DNA from: Numida meleagris
Taxonomy: Eukaryota; Chordata; Aves; Galliformes; Numididae
Assembly: GCF_002078875.1 (NCBI RefSeq)
Contig: NC_034411.1
Coordinates: 53,662,486-53,726,485, forward strand
Reading direction: 5' to 3'
DNA length: 64,000 nt
Shown: in pieces, positions 23,201 to 35,000 of the stretch
How the letters are laid out: each line of letters opens with the position of its first letter
How positions within the stretch are numbered: position 1 is the first letter of the stretch
Notes under the pieces: generated by a model
The model's database searches: none
Seen by the model: only the letters and a program-made list of their open reading frames with translations
What the model was told of the DNA's origin: nothing
Program-made: the position numbers and the translations under genes

Positions 23201-25740
23201 AGGTAGGCACCTGCCATGATAAAAAAGAAGTAGAGGTTTCTCTTTTCCAGTATCTTCCACTTCAAATTTGTTTTTAATTTTTAAAATCAACCAAGTTTTC
23301 CTTTCCTTTAACTGCCTGTTCCTTTCAATCACTTGACATATTGGATGAAAGAGGAAATGGCTAGTTTCTAAAATGTGTGCAACTTTAATACGGGCTATGG
23401 TATATATATATAAATTAAAAACTGTCGGGAGAGAGAAGGAAAACTGGGCTGGAGCAATGGTGAGTGCTATAGAAAAGGCATTATTCGTTCTCAATTGTGG
23501 AAATTTTCATCAAGAAATATTATTAAATAATCCACAGATAGACATCTCCAGCCAGGATCCCATATATATTTCAGAGGTGACACAACACTATAGAGAGGCT
23601 GCTGAGAAAGTTATTATTTGTCCTTATGGGATGTGCCTGTGCAGAGATGCAGAAGGGACCAGAATGACCACATTGTGGTAACAAAATCATCTCAGGTCCA
23701 CTCTTGCTCAACACTCCTTGCAAAGGCACTCTCCTTGTGCAGGAAGAAAAAGCAACACCTTGTGTTGGGACTGCCTGCTCTGTTGCTCTCTGTGGAAAGA
23801 ATTTTTTCATTCACCACTGAAAATCACATAGTCTCAAATGTGGGCCATTCTTCTGATGGAGAAACAACCCCAGCAGGACTGACGGAAAAGAGGATAGGTT
23901 CCATGAAATAGGGATGGTATTTCATAGAAAGTAAAATGAAAACAAGACAAAACTGATGTTTTTCAAAATGTCAAGAATAGAAGGAATCCAATTCCATCAT
24001 GGATGGAAAGAGATTACAAACTGTAACATACAGACAGAAAAAGTGTAAGTACAGATATCTGCAAAGTGACTATTTTTTCCATTAAAATGAAGCTTCTACA
24101 CAAAGGTAAAAAGGAGGCTTTTCGAAAAACAGAACAAGGCTTCCTTCATTTATAAATGTTAACATTCTGAAAATATTCTTCTGCTTGTGGATAAAATACA
24201 CCACCTCCAAAGCTATCTTCTTTTTTAAAAGAGCGGGCAGTAGCAAAAAACAGCAACAAACATCTCTGAAGTCAGAGGCTGCAGGTTTTTTAAACACCTC
24301 CCATTCTTCTCTAGCCTTAATGTACTTGTCTTTCCACTGAAGGGTCAGGATAGAACAAGTTCTTGTAACTCCTTATGAGCTGTAAGTAAAGGAGCTTATT
24401 GACAGAGACTGTAAAACCTGCTGTACAACATTGTGTTAGTGAAAGAACTTAGAAATGTAATGACAAATAACCTCAGGGTCATTTTTACAAACTTGGGGAA
24501 CAAGATATAAGATGGAAAGTGGACCTGAGTACATGTTTTAAAAGGTTGGAAGCTCTTAAAGATGTTTAAATAATAATAATAATAATAATAACCCAACACA
24601 TAATATCTGAGCATACAAATACCCTTACTGCAAATAAGGGTAGTAGTCCGTGATACCCACTGTCGTAAGAACTCTGAGATTCAGAGGCCCATCAAAACCA
24701 GGCAGATCCTAGACATTGCATTCCCATTGTACCTGGATGAGGACTAGACTGCATATGTGCATGCCTGAGTTATGCTTATATTGAGAAACGAGTCCCAGCA
24801 TGTGTAGCAGCTAGATTCTAGTAACCAGTACTAATTTCACAGCTGATAAAGTATACTGAAACCTGAGCAGTGTTTTAACTGGCATTTCCCTTAAATGAAT
24901 AAAAAGCTACTTTTACTTTTTTTTCTTTAGTAGCATTGGACATATATTTCTGGTCACATATCAAGTTGTAATGCACTCCTTTTCTAAAAAAAACTAATGT
25001 TTTACTGATATGTAATTTGGCTTTAAGAGTTGTTATGGTCAGCAAAATAAACTTTCCCTTCCTTCCATGTGGGTCATTAGACTTGACCTTCCTATGATGA
25101 TGATGATGATTTTCTTTGACTTTGATCTCTTAAAAGGATGATGGCTTCAATACTAATAAGTCGCCTAATAATTGCTTCACAGAAAATAAAAGACAGTAAA
25201 GTTAAGGATCAGGTGGAGAATAGCTGAACTCTTAGCTCATCAGAACTCTGAATTCTAAGAAGATGTATTAAAAAGAGAGTATAAAAAGTACAATATTTTA
25301 AAAGCCAAGACAGTTCCTCCCCTTGCAATCTTTAAATTGTAATTCAAGGCAGTTCATCAAGTTTTTCATGTTCCATAAACAGAACCTACTATATCAAATA
25401 AGAAAGTATTTCTGATTATATACTTTGGTGGGTATTATTCCATAAACCTCTTTCTTTGCATATCTAGTATAGTACGAACTTTGGGAAATGCTGTGATACA
25501 GATCTTTGCAAACCAAACAAACTAATAATAGAAATGTGGTTTCATGGTGCACTTAGAAGTGCAAATATGGAGAAATTAATGTAACTTAGAAACATGCAGT
25601 ATCTTCCTCAGCTCATCTTGTAGCATATTCTCCAGCAAAACAAAACAGGGCAGAAACTCTAATTAAGAGTTCACTGAAATTATATATATATTTTTTTTCT
25701 CGTACATGCTGACTTCGTCCTGATAGGAACAGGTAATGTT
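17236..25740. other. Intergenic AT-rich DNA, 8.5 kb
   Basis: No gene recognised. Short simple repeats occur: a TATATA tract at 23401-23412, (TAA)n at 24568-24591 and (GAT)n at 25094-25111. Frames of up to 157 codons (for example 23494-23021 minus and 18042-18425 plus) show no known domain and no supporting splice structure. Confidence 0.45.
24568..24591 (+). repeat. (TAA)8 microsatellite
   Basis: About eight uninterrupted TAA units. Confidence 0.9.
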
Positions 25741-26376
25741 ATGAAGACCAGAACTCTCCTCAGCCTGGAGATTAACAAAGGAGTGGCCAGCAGGAAGAGG
25801 GAGGTGATTATCCCCCTCTACTCAGCTGTTGTGAGGCCCCATCTGGAGTACTGCGTCCAGGCCTGCGGACTCCAGCACAAGAAAGACGTGGAGCTCTCGG
25901 AATGAGTCCAGAGGAGGGCCACCAAGATGATCAGAGAGCTGGAGCACCTCTCCTATGAGGAAAGGTTGAGGGAACTGGGCTTGTTTAGCTTGGAGAAGAG
26001 TAGGCTCCAAGGAGATCTCATTGTGGCCTTCCAGTACTTGAAGGGAGTGTATAAACAGGAGGGGGAATGACTGTTGACATGAGTTAATAGTGATAGGACA
26101 AGGGGGAATGGTTTTAAACTAAGGCAGGGGAGATTTAGGTTAGATATTAGGAGGAAGTTTTTCTCTCAGAGGTTGGTGACACACTGGAACAGGTTGCCCA
26201 AGGAGGCTGTGGATGCCCTGTCCCTGGAGGCGTTCAAGACAAGGCTGGACGTGGCTCTGGGCAGCCTGGTCTAGTGGTTGGCAGCCCTGCCTATGGTAGG
26301 GGGATTGAAACTAAATGATCTTTGAGATCCTTTTCAACCCAGGCCACTCTATGATTCTATTCTATGATTCTATGAT
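25741..26376 (+). mobile_element. CR1 LINE fragment, about 640 bp
   Basis: Reading forward it encodes recognisable CR1 ORF2 C-terminal sequence: [39 protein letters not shown] and [20 protein letters not shown], then [20 protein letters not shown]. In-frame stops (for example TGA at 25903) break it. It ends in three ATTCTATGATTCTATG-type tail units. It is 5'-truncated and immobile. Confidence 0.93.
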
Positions 26377-27740
26377 TTGTGAGCATCCAGTTTTGGGGGA
26401 AAGAAGATCCTCTAGCCAAAGACAAATCACTGTACTGAGATTTAGAGGCAAAGATGCTTCCTTGGGAATTAGAAATTAATTCACTACATTGCATTTTGTT
26501 CTTATTCTTTCTGCTAAGTCACTGAACTAGCACAAAGGAAGAAGGTAAGTTTATGGCATGAAAGTTGGAAATTAGACCCATTGATCTGTTCTCCAAAACT
26601 GGTACCTCAACAGCTTCAGTGTGGTGCTATACATGGTAAAAAGCTCAGTACAACCTCCCCTATACTTCGATTGACAAATCATGGTATTAGTGAGATATAT
26701 GTTTATTAAGCATTAGCATTGTTTGGCATTGAGACACTAGCAGTAGTCCATTCTAGGGAATCTCCTCCCTGCATTCTTTGTGTCTTATACATACTGTTGC
26801 AGCCAAGTAATTAACGTCAAAAGACTGCTCCCACTGAAAAAAAAAAAAAGCAAATTAAAATATGTTGTACAGACTATTTTTAGACATAAAGCTCACAATG
26901 CAAAATTATTTTGACAAATACAATTTCAGTGTCCTTACACTAGCTTGTGAAGAACTTTATGGCTATAGATGCATATATATTAATCTCTAACTGCCAGGGC
27001 CCACACTAGCATAGAGTCACTGAACTTGCAAGAAGCAAAGGCACTTGGAACTCAGTCACCTCCTAATAAGTACTTGAACAATCTCTTCTACAAGCAGCTC
27101 TGTATAACTAATAGAATTGCAGCATGCAATTTAGCAGTGGGGGTAAGGTTACATTCATTATACTTACAGAGATTCTGATGTGAAAATAGCTCAAATTAAG
27201 TGACCTATGATGCTAAGTTGGCCTTATCTCAGACTGTAAAATCATAATGACTAGGTATAATATCAAAAAGTTAATCATGTATTCAGCATAGCCTATATTG
27301 AAGAATTTTAACTAACTGAGAAATGTGGCTTCAACATTAATATCATTTGGGGTTGCAAAAGCTTGATAATTATTCATTTTTGGGAAGATTCTTTTGTCTG
27401 TTATTTTAACTACAGGCTAATTTATCAGAAACTTTAGTTATCAGCGAAAGGAGGATTTCAAACAGCAGGGAAGATGAATCTCTGGTTTAAATCCAGAACA
27501 CAACCATCTTCAGTGGATAGGCAGAAAGGATGAGATGCTTGAGGGCAGTAGATCAGTCAGCAGCAGCAGTCTGGAAAGAGAAGAAATGGGTGAGCTGTGA
27601 AGGAAGGTGAAATGTAAAAGTGGAAGAAGGATGAGTTAAAAAAAAAAAAAAAAAAAAAAAGAGAAGATGCCTCTATATACCAAGCACTGGATTTAAATTA
27701 GATCAAGCCATAGGAAAGGCCCACCAGGGGACCATGGCAT
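26377..27740. other. Intergenic DNA
   Basis: No gene recognised. An A22 run lies at 27639-27660. Confidence 0.5.
27639..27660 (+). repeat. A22 homopolymer
   Basis: Twenty-two A in a row; no retrocopy recognised upstream. Confidence 0.9.
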
Positions 27741-27852
27741 TTAATTTCTAGAGGTAGATGCCCCTGCTCATTGAAAGAGAGTTGTACCAGATAACCTTTA
27801 AAGGTCCATTCCAACTCAAATGATTCTATAATGATTCTATGATGATGATGAA
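27741..27852 (+). mobile_element. CR1 LINE 3' tail
   Basis: GTCCATTCCAACTCAAATG followed by ATTCTATAATGATTCTATG is the CR1 end, and the tail has drifted into a short GAT repeat. Confidence 0.78.
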
Positions 27853-28009
27853 TGTGTTGAGGATGCTGGGCTCCTTCCAGAAGGCAAACAAGCTGGAAAG
27901 ACCTTTGTTGCACTGCAGCGAGACACATTTACCTAGCAAACGCTTGGCATCATGGAAAAGCATCAGTGAGAGACACGCAGAACAGAAATCTGGCTGAAGG
28001 GGTGAGTGA

Positions 28010-28228
28010 GCTCATCCAACTCTGTTCGTCACCAGAGGGCGGTGGGCATGGAACAGCCCTCCCCAGGGCTGCGGTCACGGCCCCAGGCTGCTGGAGTTCA
28101 AGTGGTATTTGGAGAATGCTCTCAGACATCGGGTTTGGATTTGGGGTGGTGCTGGGTGGAGCCAGGGGTTGCACTCGATGGTCCCTGTGGGTTCCTTCCA
28201 ACTCGGGAATTGACTGTGATTCTATGAC
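28010..28228 (+). mobile_element. CR1 LINE 3' fragment upstream of the REPS1 CpG island
   Basis: It contains GGTGGTGCTGGGTGGAGCCA, GGTTCCTTCCAACTCGGGAA and the tail TGTGATTCTATGAC. The subfamily differs from the 25741 copy and resembles the copy at 1612. It ends about 160 bp before the CpG-rich flank begins. Confidence 0.85.
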
Positions 28229-28876
28229 ACTGGAAAGACCGTACTGAGGAAGGCAGTCACTCACGGTACAGCATATGTAGTGAAATGCGTAACTCTTTAT
28301 TACCAAGGCCTGGGGCAGATCCCCAAGCCCCGAGGCCGCAGAGAAGTCAGCCCGTGGGGTACCATGCTGTTCACATTGGTGTCAAGACGTCAACCTTGCT
28401 AACTGAGGAGGGCGACCAGCAGAACCACTCGGGGCCAGGACGGCTGCGCGGGCTGCACGGGGCAGCTCCCCGTGGAAGCACCAGCGACCCACCCCTTCCG
28501 GCGCCCCACGCCGCGCCCCACGCGGCGCAGCGCCGCCGCCAGACCGAAGGGGGGCGCTACCGGCGACCCCCCACATCCGGGCCCTGGGTAGCCTCCCCCC
28601 TCCCTCCGGGGCCGCCGCTTCCGCCGCCGCCGCTACCCCAGCTCCGCCTGTCTCGCCGGGGCGCGCGCTCGCCACGCGGTTGTGCGCAGGCGCCGGGGGA
28701 GGCGCGCAGGCGCGCCGCCGTGTGGGCGGCCGGGCGGGCGGTTGGCGGTGGGACGGTGTGAGTTATCGCTCGCGCGCGGCGGTTGGTTGGGGCGCGGCGT
28801 CCACCCTCCGCCTCCCCGACGGGCCGGGCGCGGAGCGGCTCCGCGCGCTCCTCTTCCTTCTCGCCGCCGCCGCTGG

Positions 28877-28930
28877 ATGCGGGGCGGCGGCAGTGCTGCG
28901 CGGAACCGGGGCGTAAGATGGAGGGCCTGA
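28877..28930 (+). promoter_or_regulatory. Upstream ORF overlapping the REPS1 start codon
   Basis: An ATG at 28877 opens a 17-codon frame ([17 protein letters not shown]) that runs through the REPS1 ATG at 28918 in another frame and stops with TGA at 28928-28930. Its context is weak (T at -3, C at +4), so most ribosomes would be expected to pass it. It matters only if transcription starts upstream of 28877. Confidence 0.45.
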
Positions 28931-29070
28931 CGCTGAGCGAGGCGGAGCAGCGCTACTACTGCGACCTCTTCTCCTACTGCGACACCGAGAGCACCAAGAA
29001 GGTGGCGTCCAACGGGCGCGTCTTGGAGCTCTTCCGCGCCGCGCAGCTGCCCAACGACGTGGTCATGCAG
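28918..29070 (+). CDS. REPS1: REPS1 coding exon 1
   Basis: Fifty-one codons from the ATG at 28918 encode [14 protein letters not shown] and onward to NDVVMQ. The donor is CAG then GTAGCC at 29071, phase 0. The start has A at -3 and G at +4, a good Kozak context, and matches the start of known REPS1 proteins. The frame stays open upstream into the 5' UTR but has no in-frame ATG that I can see there. Confidence 0.95.
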
Positions 29071-32000
29071 GTAGCCGTACCGGACCCCAGCCCGGGCACC
29101 GCCCCTCGCCTCCTACCCGCGGCGGGGAGACGGTCTCGGTGCGCGCTGCCGCTCCTCCCCGCCGCCGCGCCCGGCTTGGCCCGCCAGCAGCCCACGCGGG
29201 GCGCGGAGCTATTGTCCGGGCCGGCGGCGGCCACCTGAGCCCGGGGCGGGGACGGAGAGCCCCGGCGGCGGAGCGAGACGAGGCGGCGGCGGCGTGCTGC
29301 GTCCTCGCATGGGGCACCGCTGCTGCGTGCGTGGGGCCTGCGGGGCGGGACGGGGCTGCTGGTAACCTCCGGTACAGCAACTGGTGGGGTGTTGCTGCGT
29401 TTGAGGCCGTCCAGAGAACCCCGAAGCGTTTTGGGGGGTGGGAAGGGTTCGCTTTGCATTGTGCGGATGGAGGGCAAGGGTGGAGGGAGTCTGGGTTTCT
29501 GCCATTGGGTGTTAATGAAGCTGGTCCGCTTCACCCAAGTCGCACGGTCTTTTGAGGATTCGTGGCAGATACTGGCTGTGGTTAACAAAATATTTCTAAC
29601 GCTGGAAAATGCAGTGTTAAGAACGATGTGGGTGCATACTTACGATGCGTGTATGAAGAGTTTTAGCACTACTTCCATGGCCAGGTAACATCTAAAAGGT
29701 GGTAGTAGTAGGACAGAGCTACCACCGTAGCAGAGTCAGCTCTGATGTGCCTCTTGTGATCGCTTGAGGAAAGTATTCCCAATGAATCATTCTCACCAAC
29801 ACCTGTTTGTAGCAGTTTCCTGCTTTTGGAGTTCCCTGTTCCATGCTTATGTAGCGTTTTGAGCTACCTTGAAAAAATGCTTTCGGTAGAACTGTGTCCA
29901 AAAGGCCGTTCTGTTTTCTCTGCATGTGCATCCTCTTATCTAGATGAACAGCCACTTCTAACAAAGCAACAGACTTACTGTAGACAGAAATACAGTACAC
30001 AAATGTCAGTGTTCAGTGCTTTATCACCAGATTTCAGGAGAATACTTATGCTTAACAAGGATTACTGATTTGTTCTGGGCTGGTTACTGCAAGTGGGTTA
30101 GTTTAAAAGGACTTTCAGATGCCTTGAATCATGTGCTCCAGCTCAGTAGGAAAGGTGATAGTTGGCAGTGGTTGTTTTTAAATAGAAATAAAGGAGCAGG
30201 AGAGGGCTGAATAAGAAAAGCTTCTTACTGGTAAAACTAGTAATCTTTTATTTGATGACTTGTTAGACAGGACTGAATGGTTAGAGTCTGTGCTCAGTGT
30301 TTTGTGAATGAGCTTTCTCATGGGCCACCCACTGCTACTTTTTGCATGTGGCCAGCATGTTTCTGAAGAATCATCCCAGGAAAGTGAATGTTTACATGTT
30401 TGTTCCATTTAAAATCTCTTTTTTCATAAAACTTGCCTGTTTTATATACACAGGGATCCAAACTAGTACTGGAGGTTGCTTTGTGTGAGCGTTGGGTACA
30501 AGAACTTGGAGAGACTTGGAATTTTGAATGCAAGTGGCCAAAGATTATGTCCTTATCTGTTCCAGAGGAGATGAAGTGTTTTCTTGCAAAGTAGAGCACC
30601 TCTGAAGGAAAGATAACCTACTCAGGCATCATTCCATGGTTTCTAAATAAGCAAACTTAAGGAGCAGGCCTGGCTTATCTCTGTAGAGATCGCAAGGAAA
30701 ACCTTGCAGTTAAAACGGCAAACGAGATGTTAGATTGCATGAGGTATGAAACTGTAAATAATACAAAGAAAGTCAAAATGCCCTTAGCAGTGTGACTCAT
30801 TTCAGATGGCTTGTGCAATCGCTGTGGGTCACCTGTGAAGTACCTTGTATTTAAGGACAGACGCTAGTTGTGTGGCTCTTCTTGTTCTCAGTAAAATATG
30901 CCTCTGTTTGATGCCTGCACCAAAACATTGTATTAGAAGCAATGAATATAAAACTAAAAACTCCAAATGATAGAGCTTATGAGATAATGAAACCGTGTGA
31001 TGGAGGTGGGATTTTCCTTTAACCACACAGTACTGTGCCCTTACCTGTTCATTTGAAGCACTTGATGTTTGTGGAGGAAAGGAACTCGATTCAGTTTCTC
31101 AAATCTTATATAATCTTGGAATGCAGTTGTAGTACTAGTCATGTGAAATGCAAAACAGTGCAGAATTGCTGTTCTTCAAATTCACAGGCACCAGGTAGTC
31201 CTCAGGAGCTACCTGAGGTTTTGCTGTTCAGTCCTGTGGGTCTGTAAATAACCTCTGTATAATCATTTGAGATTTGACTGTTGAAAACGAGCATGTATGA
31301 CTTAATTGCATTTCTGCACCCATAACTTGTTTTGTTCTCAAGTCTGTTCTTTAGGGGTGGATATACATGCAGCCTTTCCTGCAGAGGGTTATGTTTATTT
31401 GAGATTTTTTTAATGTCTTACTACATGAAAAGTTAATATGTGTTCTTATAATAACTGCTCTTAATCGTTTTTCTTTCTGGCTCTAAGGGATTCTCTCAGC
31501 TGCCTACTAAAGGGGAGTGAATGAATAAGGAGAAGACTGAAACAGTTGCAATTGATGTATATAAATCATATGCTCAGAAGGCAACAAAAACCCCAGTGAA
31601 AAGCTGCGCGTGATACTTAGTATGCACCTAAAAAGGGACAGCCTTAGCACCACCACAGTGAGAGTACCACAGACTTACAGCCTTAACTGCACCTGTGGGG
31701 ACACCAGCCATTCCTTAACCTTCATTTCTGCTTTTTTTGAGCACGTCGTTGAAATTAGAGTTAAGGGAGAAGATTTGCATTAAATAGTGAATAAAAGAAT
31801 GTGTGTTGAGATAACGAGTCCAGCTACTTCACAACAGTTAGTATTTGAGTACTAACAGTATGTGAGTACTTAAATTGCTCTCAGGGCATGGTTTCATACT
31901 GCTGTTAAACCAATCTAATGATGAGAAGCCACTGATGGAGGTGGCTCAGTCTTCCCCCAGCCACGTGCTTCTACTTGCAGCTTCTTCCGCTTGCAAAGGC

Positions 32001-35000
32001 ATTAGTGCCTGTCTGATGCTTTTGTACCGTACTGCTTCCAGGCACTACACAGGTAGAAAATTCCAATTTTTTGTTGATTTTTATCTCTGAATTGGCTAAC
32101 GGTGATGCTGAATGAATGTCAGCGCTGGCATAAGGAAAGAGGCATGAAAACCATTCACTGGTAGAAGAAAGGAAGGGAACCTTCCCCTTTTAGGGTGACC
32201 AGGTATTTCTGTTGTCACCTAGCATGGATGTCATGGTTGCTTCAACCACAAGAAGTTGGAGCTACTTTATGCTGGCACTGCCATTCATTTGAACACCCAG
32301 TGAGCTGATTCAGGGAGCTTGTTTAGCCAAAAGCTGTTTTTTTTTTTTTTTGGTCAAGTTATTTTTTTGTGACTCAGTTGCCTGTACATTGGTGTTTGTA
32401 TTAGCAAGTAATGTAACACAACACAAGTGATGCTGAGGACCTGACATTAACGCTGTATACGCATGTCACAAGTTTTGCTTTGTCAAAGTTCTGGCATGAT
32501 CTTGTAGACTGAGTGTTTAAAGGCATTCATTAGGTGCGTTCCTAGAGTGCATCTTCTAGGTCAGCTTCATAGAAAAAAAAGCAGTAGCCTGTTGTGAGGT
32601 GCTTCCATAGTATGACCTGGAGCAGTGGGGGTGCACAGAAGATTTGCTTCAAATGCTCTTACCACATCTGACCTAAAATGCTAATGTAGACATGCTGTTT
32701 AAGTCAGTTCTTGGTCCCTCTGTGCTGCTGGTGAGGTTGCTTGTTAAAGCTGTGGTCAGATGGAACAACAACAAAAGTTCATCAGTTATGCGTGAAAATT
32801 AGTATAGTAGTTGTCTCATTTGCTCAATCTGTGGAATTCTTTTTTAACTGACTTAATCACCAAATTTTATGAACTATCACTCTTTGAGTATGAATTCCAG
32901 AAACTTTACAAGACAAGAATAAAATCAGTTGTGCATATGATACTCATCTGAAATTAGGGAGTCTAAGCATCTTGCTTTAAAAATACAGCAATACTACTGA
33001 ACAACAAATACACAAGAATTTGCGTGCACTTTCTCTGTCTTAAGTGTAGACAGTGTGCACCTTAGTTATCTGACTTGTGATTTTTTGCTACGAATTCTTT
33101 GAAACGACAGATGAATTGTACAATTACCCTTGTTCTGTTTTAATTACCAGTGTGCCCATATTAGCCCATTTAAAACCTGATGTTAAGCATGTTTTTGATC
33201 TTTATCTTGTTAGCCAATTTGAAGTATATTTCATTTCTAAGGAGTTGGTAGGGACAAATTCATTTTGATCATTCTTGTCATTGATGAAGAAATGACTGCC
33301 ACTGGTTGTCTTCCTCAACCTCTGTCTCAGAGTTTTCTGCCTTCACATCAGGCGTTGTAGGAGTGCATACCTGCAATGCAGCTTCTTCACTGGAAGGTCC
33401 AGACTCCGAGCGCAGAGCCCTGTTCACCAGCTACACATGCCGGGCAGTTCAGGAAGTCAGCTGAGGTGCAGATGTATGCGGTCTTCTGTTGTCCTTGTGG
33501 TGCCAATGGAAGCTGAGCCAAGGCATGCTTAGGTTTACCGGTGTGGTGGAGACATGCAGAAGATCTAATTATGATTAATATGCTGACTTCATCATCTTTT
33601 CCGAGCTGGTGGGCTAAGAAGTTAGAATGCCTTATGTATGCAGATCCCATACCTTCAGCTGCTTGCATTTGGAGTATTTTTAAAAATTCATAGCACTTCT
33701 AGATCTCAAAAAATGCATGCTGTGTAAAAAAAAAAACTTTCTTCTAATAATAACTTCTGCATAAGCAGGCCCAATTTTTAAATAGCTCACTTAATTATAT
33801 CCAGCATATACATTTGGTTTGTTTGTTTTGCTTTAAAGCTTATAGCTTTTCTACACTTTAAAATAGAATTCGTTTAGAATTTGTAACAGCTGATTATGAA
33901 GACATTCTTCTAGTACAGAAATCTGTAATTATATTTAGTATTTTTCTTATTCATAATATTTTTTTAGCTTGAGCACCATAAAGCTGATGAGTAAGTAGCT
34001 CTTTATAATCATATATAATCTATACACGTAATCCATATAACGCTTGTTATGTATTATATGGATGTTTGTATCTCAGTTCTCATTTAGGAAATGAATTTTT
34101 AGGAATCTGTTGTAAATACAAATGGTTCCTAGGTCTACAGTTGAGAATATTCAATTTGTGAATTGCCCCCTCTTTCCTAAAATGCTCGTGTACAGCGTTT
34201 TTCTTTCATGTCAGCCGAACAGTAACTTAAACTTGTTTCTTGTAAGGGTGAGATATTTAAGCAGCCTGCTTTCTGTTAGTGCCAGAAACTTTGCTTAGTC
34301 TTTGTACCCTGCAAATTGTGCTTTGCATTTTCTACAGAATTCTGGTACAAATGTTTTACACAAATGTTGTTACTTTCAGAGATTGTGCTGGGCTGCAAAT
34401 TGTTTTCTCTTCACAGTTAATTAGTTTGAGTAGTCTCATATCTCAGCAGCATTTACTCAGAGAATAATCATTGTTTTTTAAACCAAAAGCAGGAAGCTGA
34501 TGGCAAAACGTCAGTGCTGTAGATAAGCTCTATTAGACTTACATTTATTTTCAGCTGATTTCTCATTGTAATTGTTTTTCAGCCTTTGAAATTGACCGGA
34601 ATTCATAATTCATAGTACATAATACCTTCATAATTCCATATGCCAGCACAGCATTCAGAAAATTTCAAGTATCACAGCTCAGCTTTGTTTGAAAACAGTT
34701 GTGGGTTTTTTTTTTTAATGTGCCATCAAAGGACAGTAGGGGGATGAATAATACCCATTCTCACGTGGCAAAATCTGTTCAGATATATCAGGAACTTTTG
34801 TGAGAAATGCAGCTGTCTTAGAATCAAGTTACAAACTTGTGCTGTAAACTTGTTCTTTCTCCTGTAAAGATAATTCTATTGTATTAAACTGTTGAGCACT
34901 TCCTCCACCTCTAGAGAAGCTGCAAGCATGTGTTCATCTTAGTCTAATCTTCAGTAAATATTACTTCAAATTCTAGCGGGGTTGGAACTAGATGATCTTA

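Larger units (their letters stand above)
28390..29420. promoter_or_regulatory. REPS1: CpG island, REPS1 promoter and first exon
   Basis: About 1 kb is very rich in CpG, covering the 5' flank, 5' UTR, exon 1 and the start of intron 1. There is no TATA box. Runs of CGCCGCCGC and GC-rich boxes occur at 28600-28900. The transcription start is probably between about 28650 and 28870, but the sequence alone does not fix it. Confidence 0.8.

Noticed and set aside
23021..23494. 157-codon minus-strand frame
   Set aside because: No recognised domain, no good splice sites or promoter, and the composition looks random.
28382..29588. Several frames of 90-204 codons on both strands in the REPS1 CpG island
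   Set aside because: GC-rich DNA has few stop codons. The products are Arg/Ala/Pro-rich, and only the REPS1 exon 1 frame has protein similarity.
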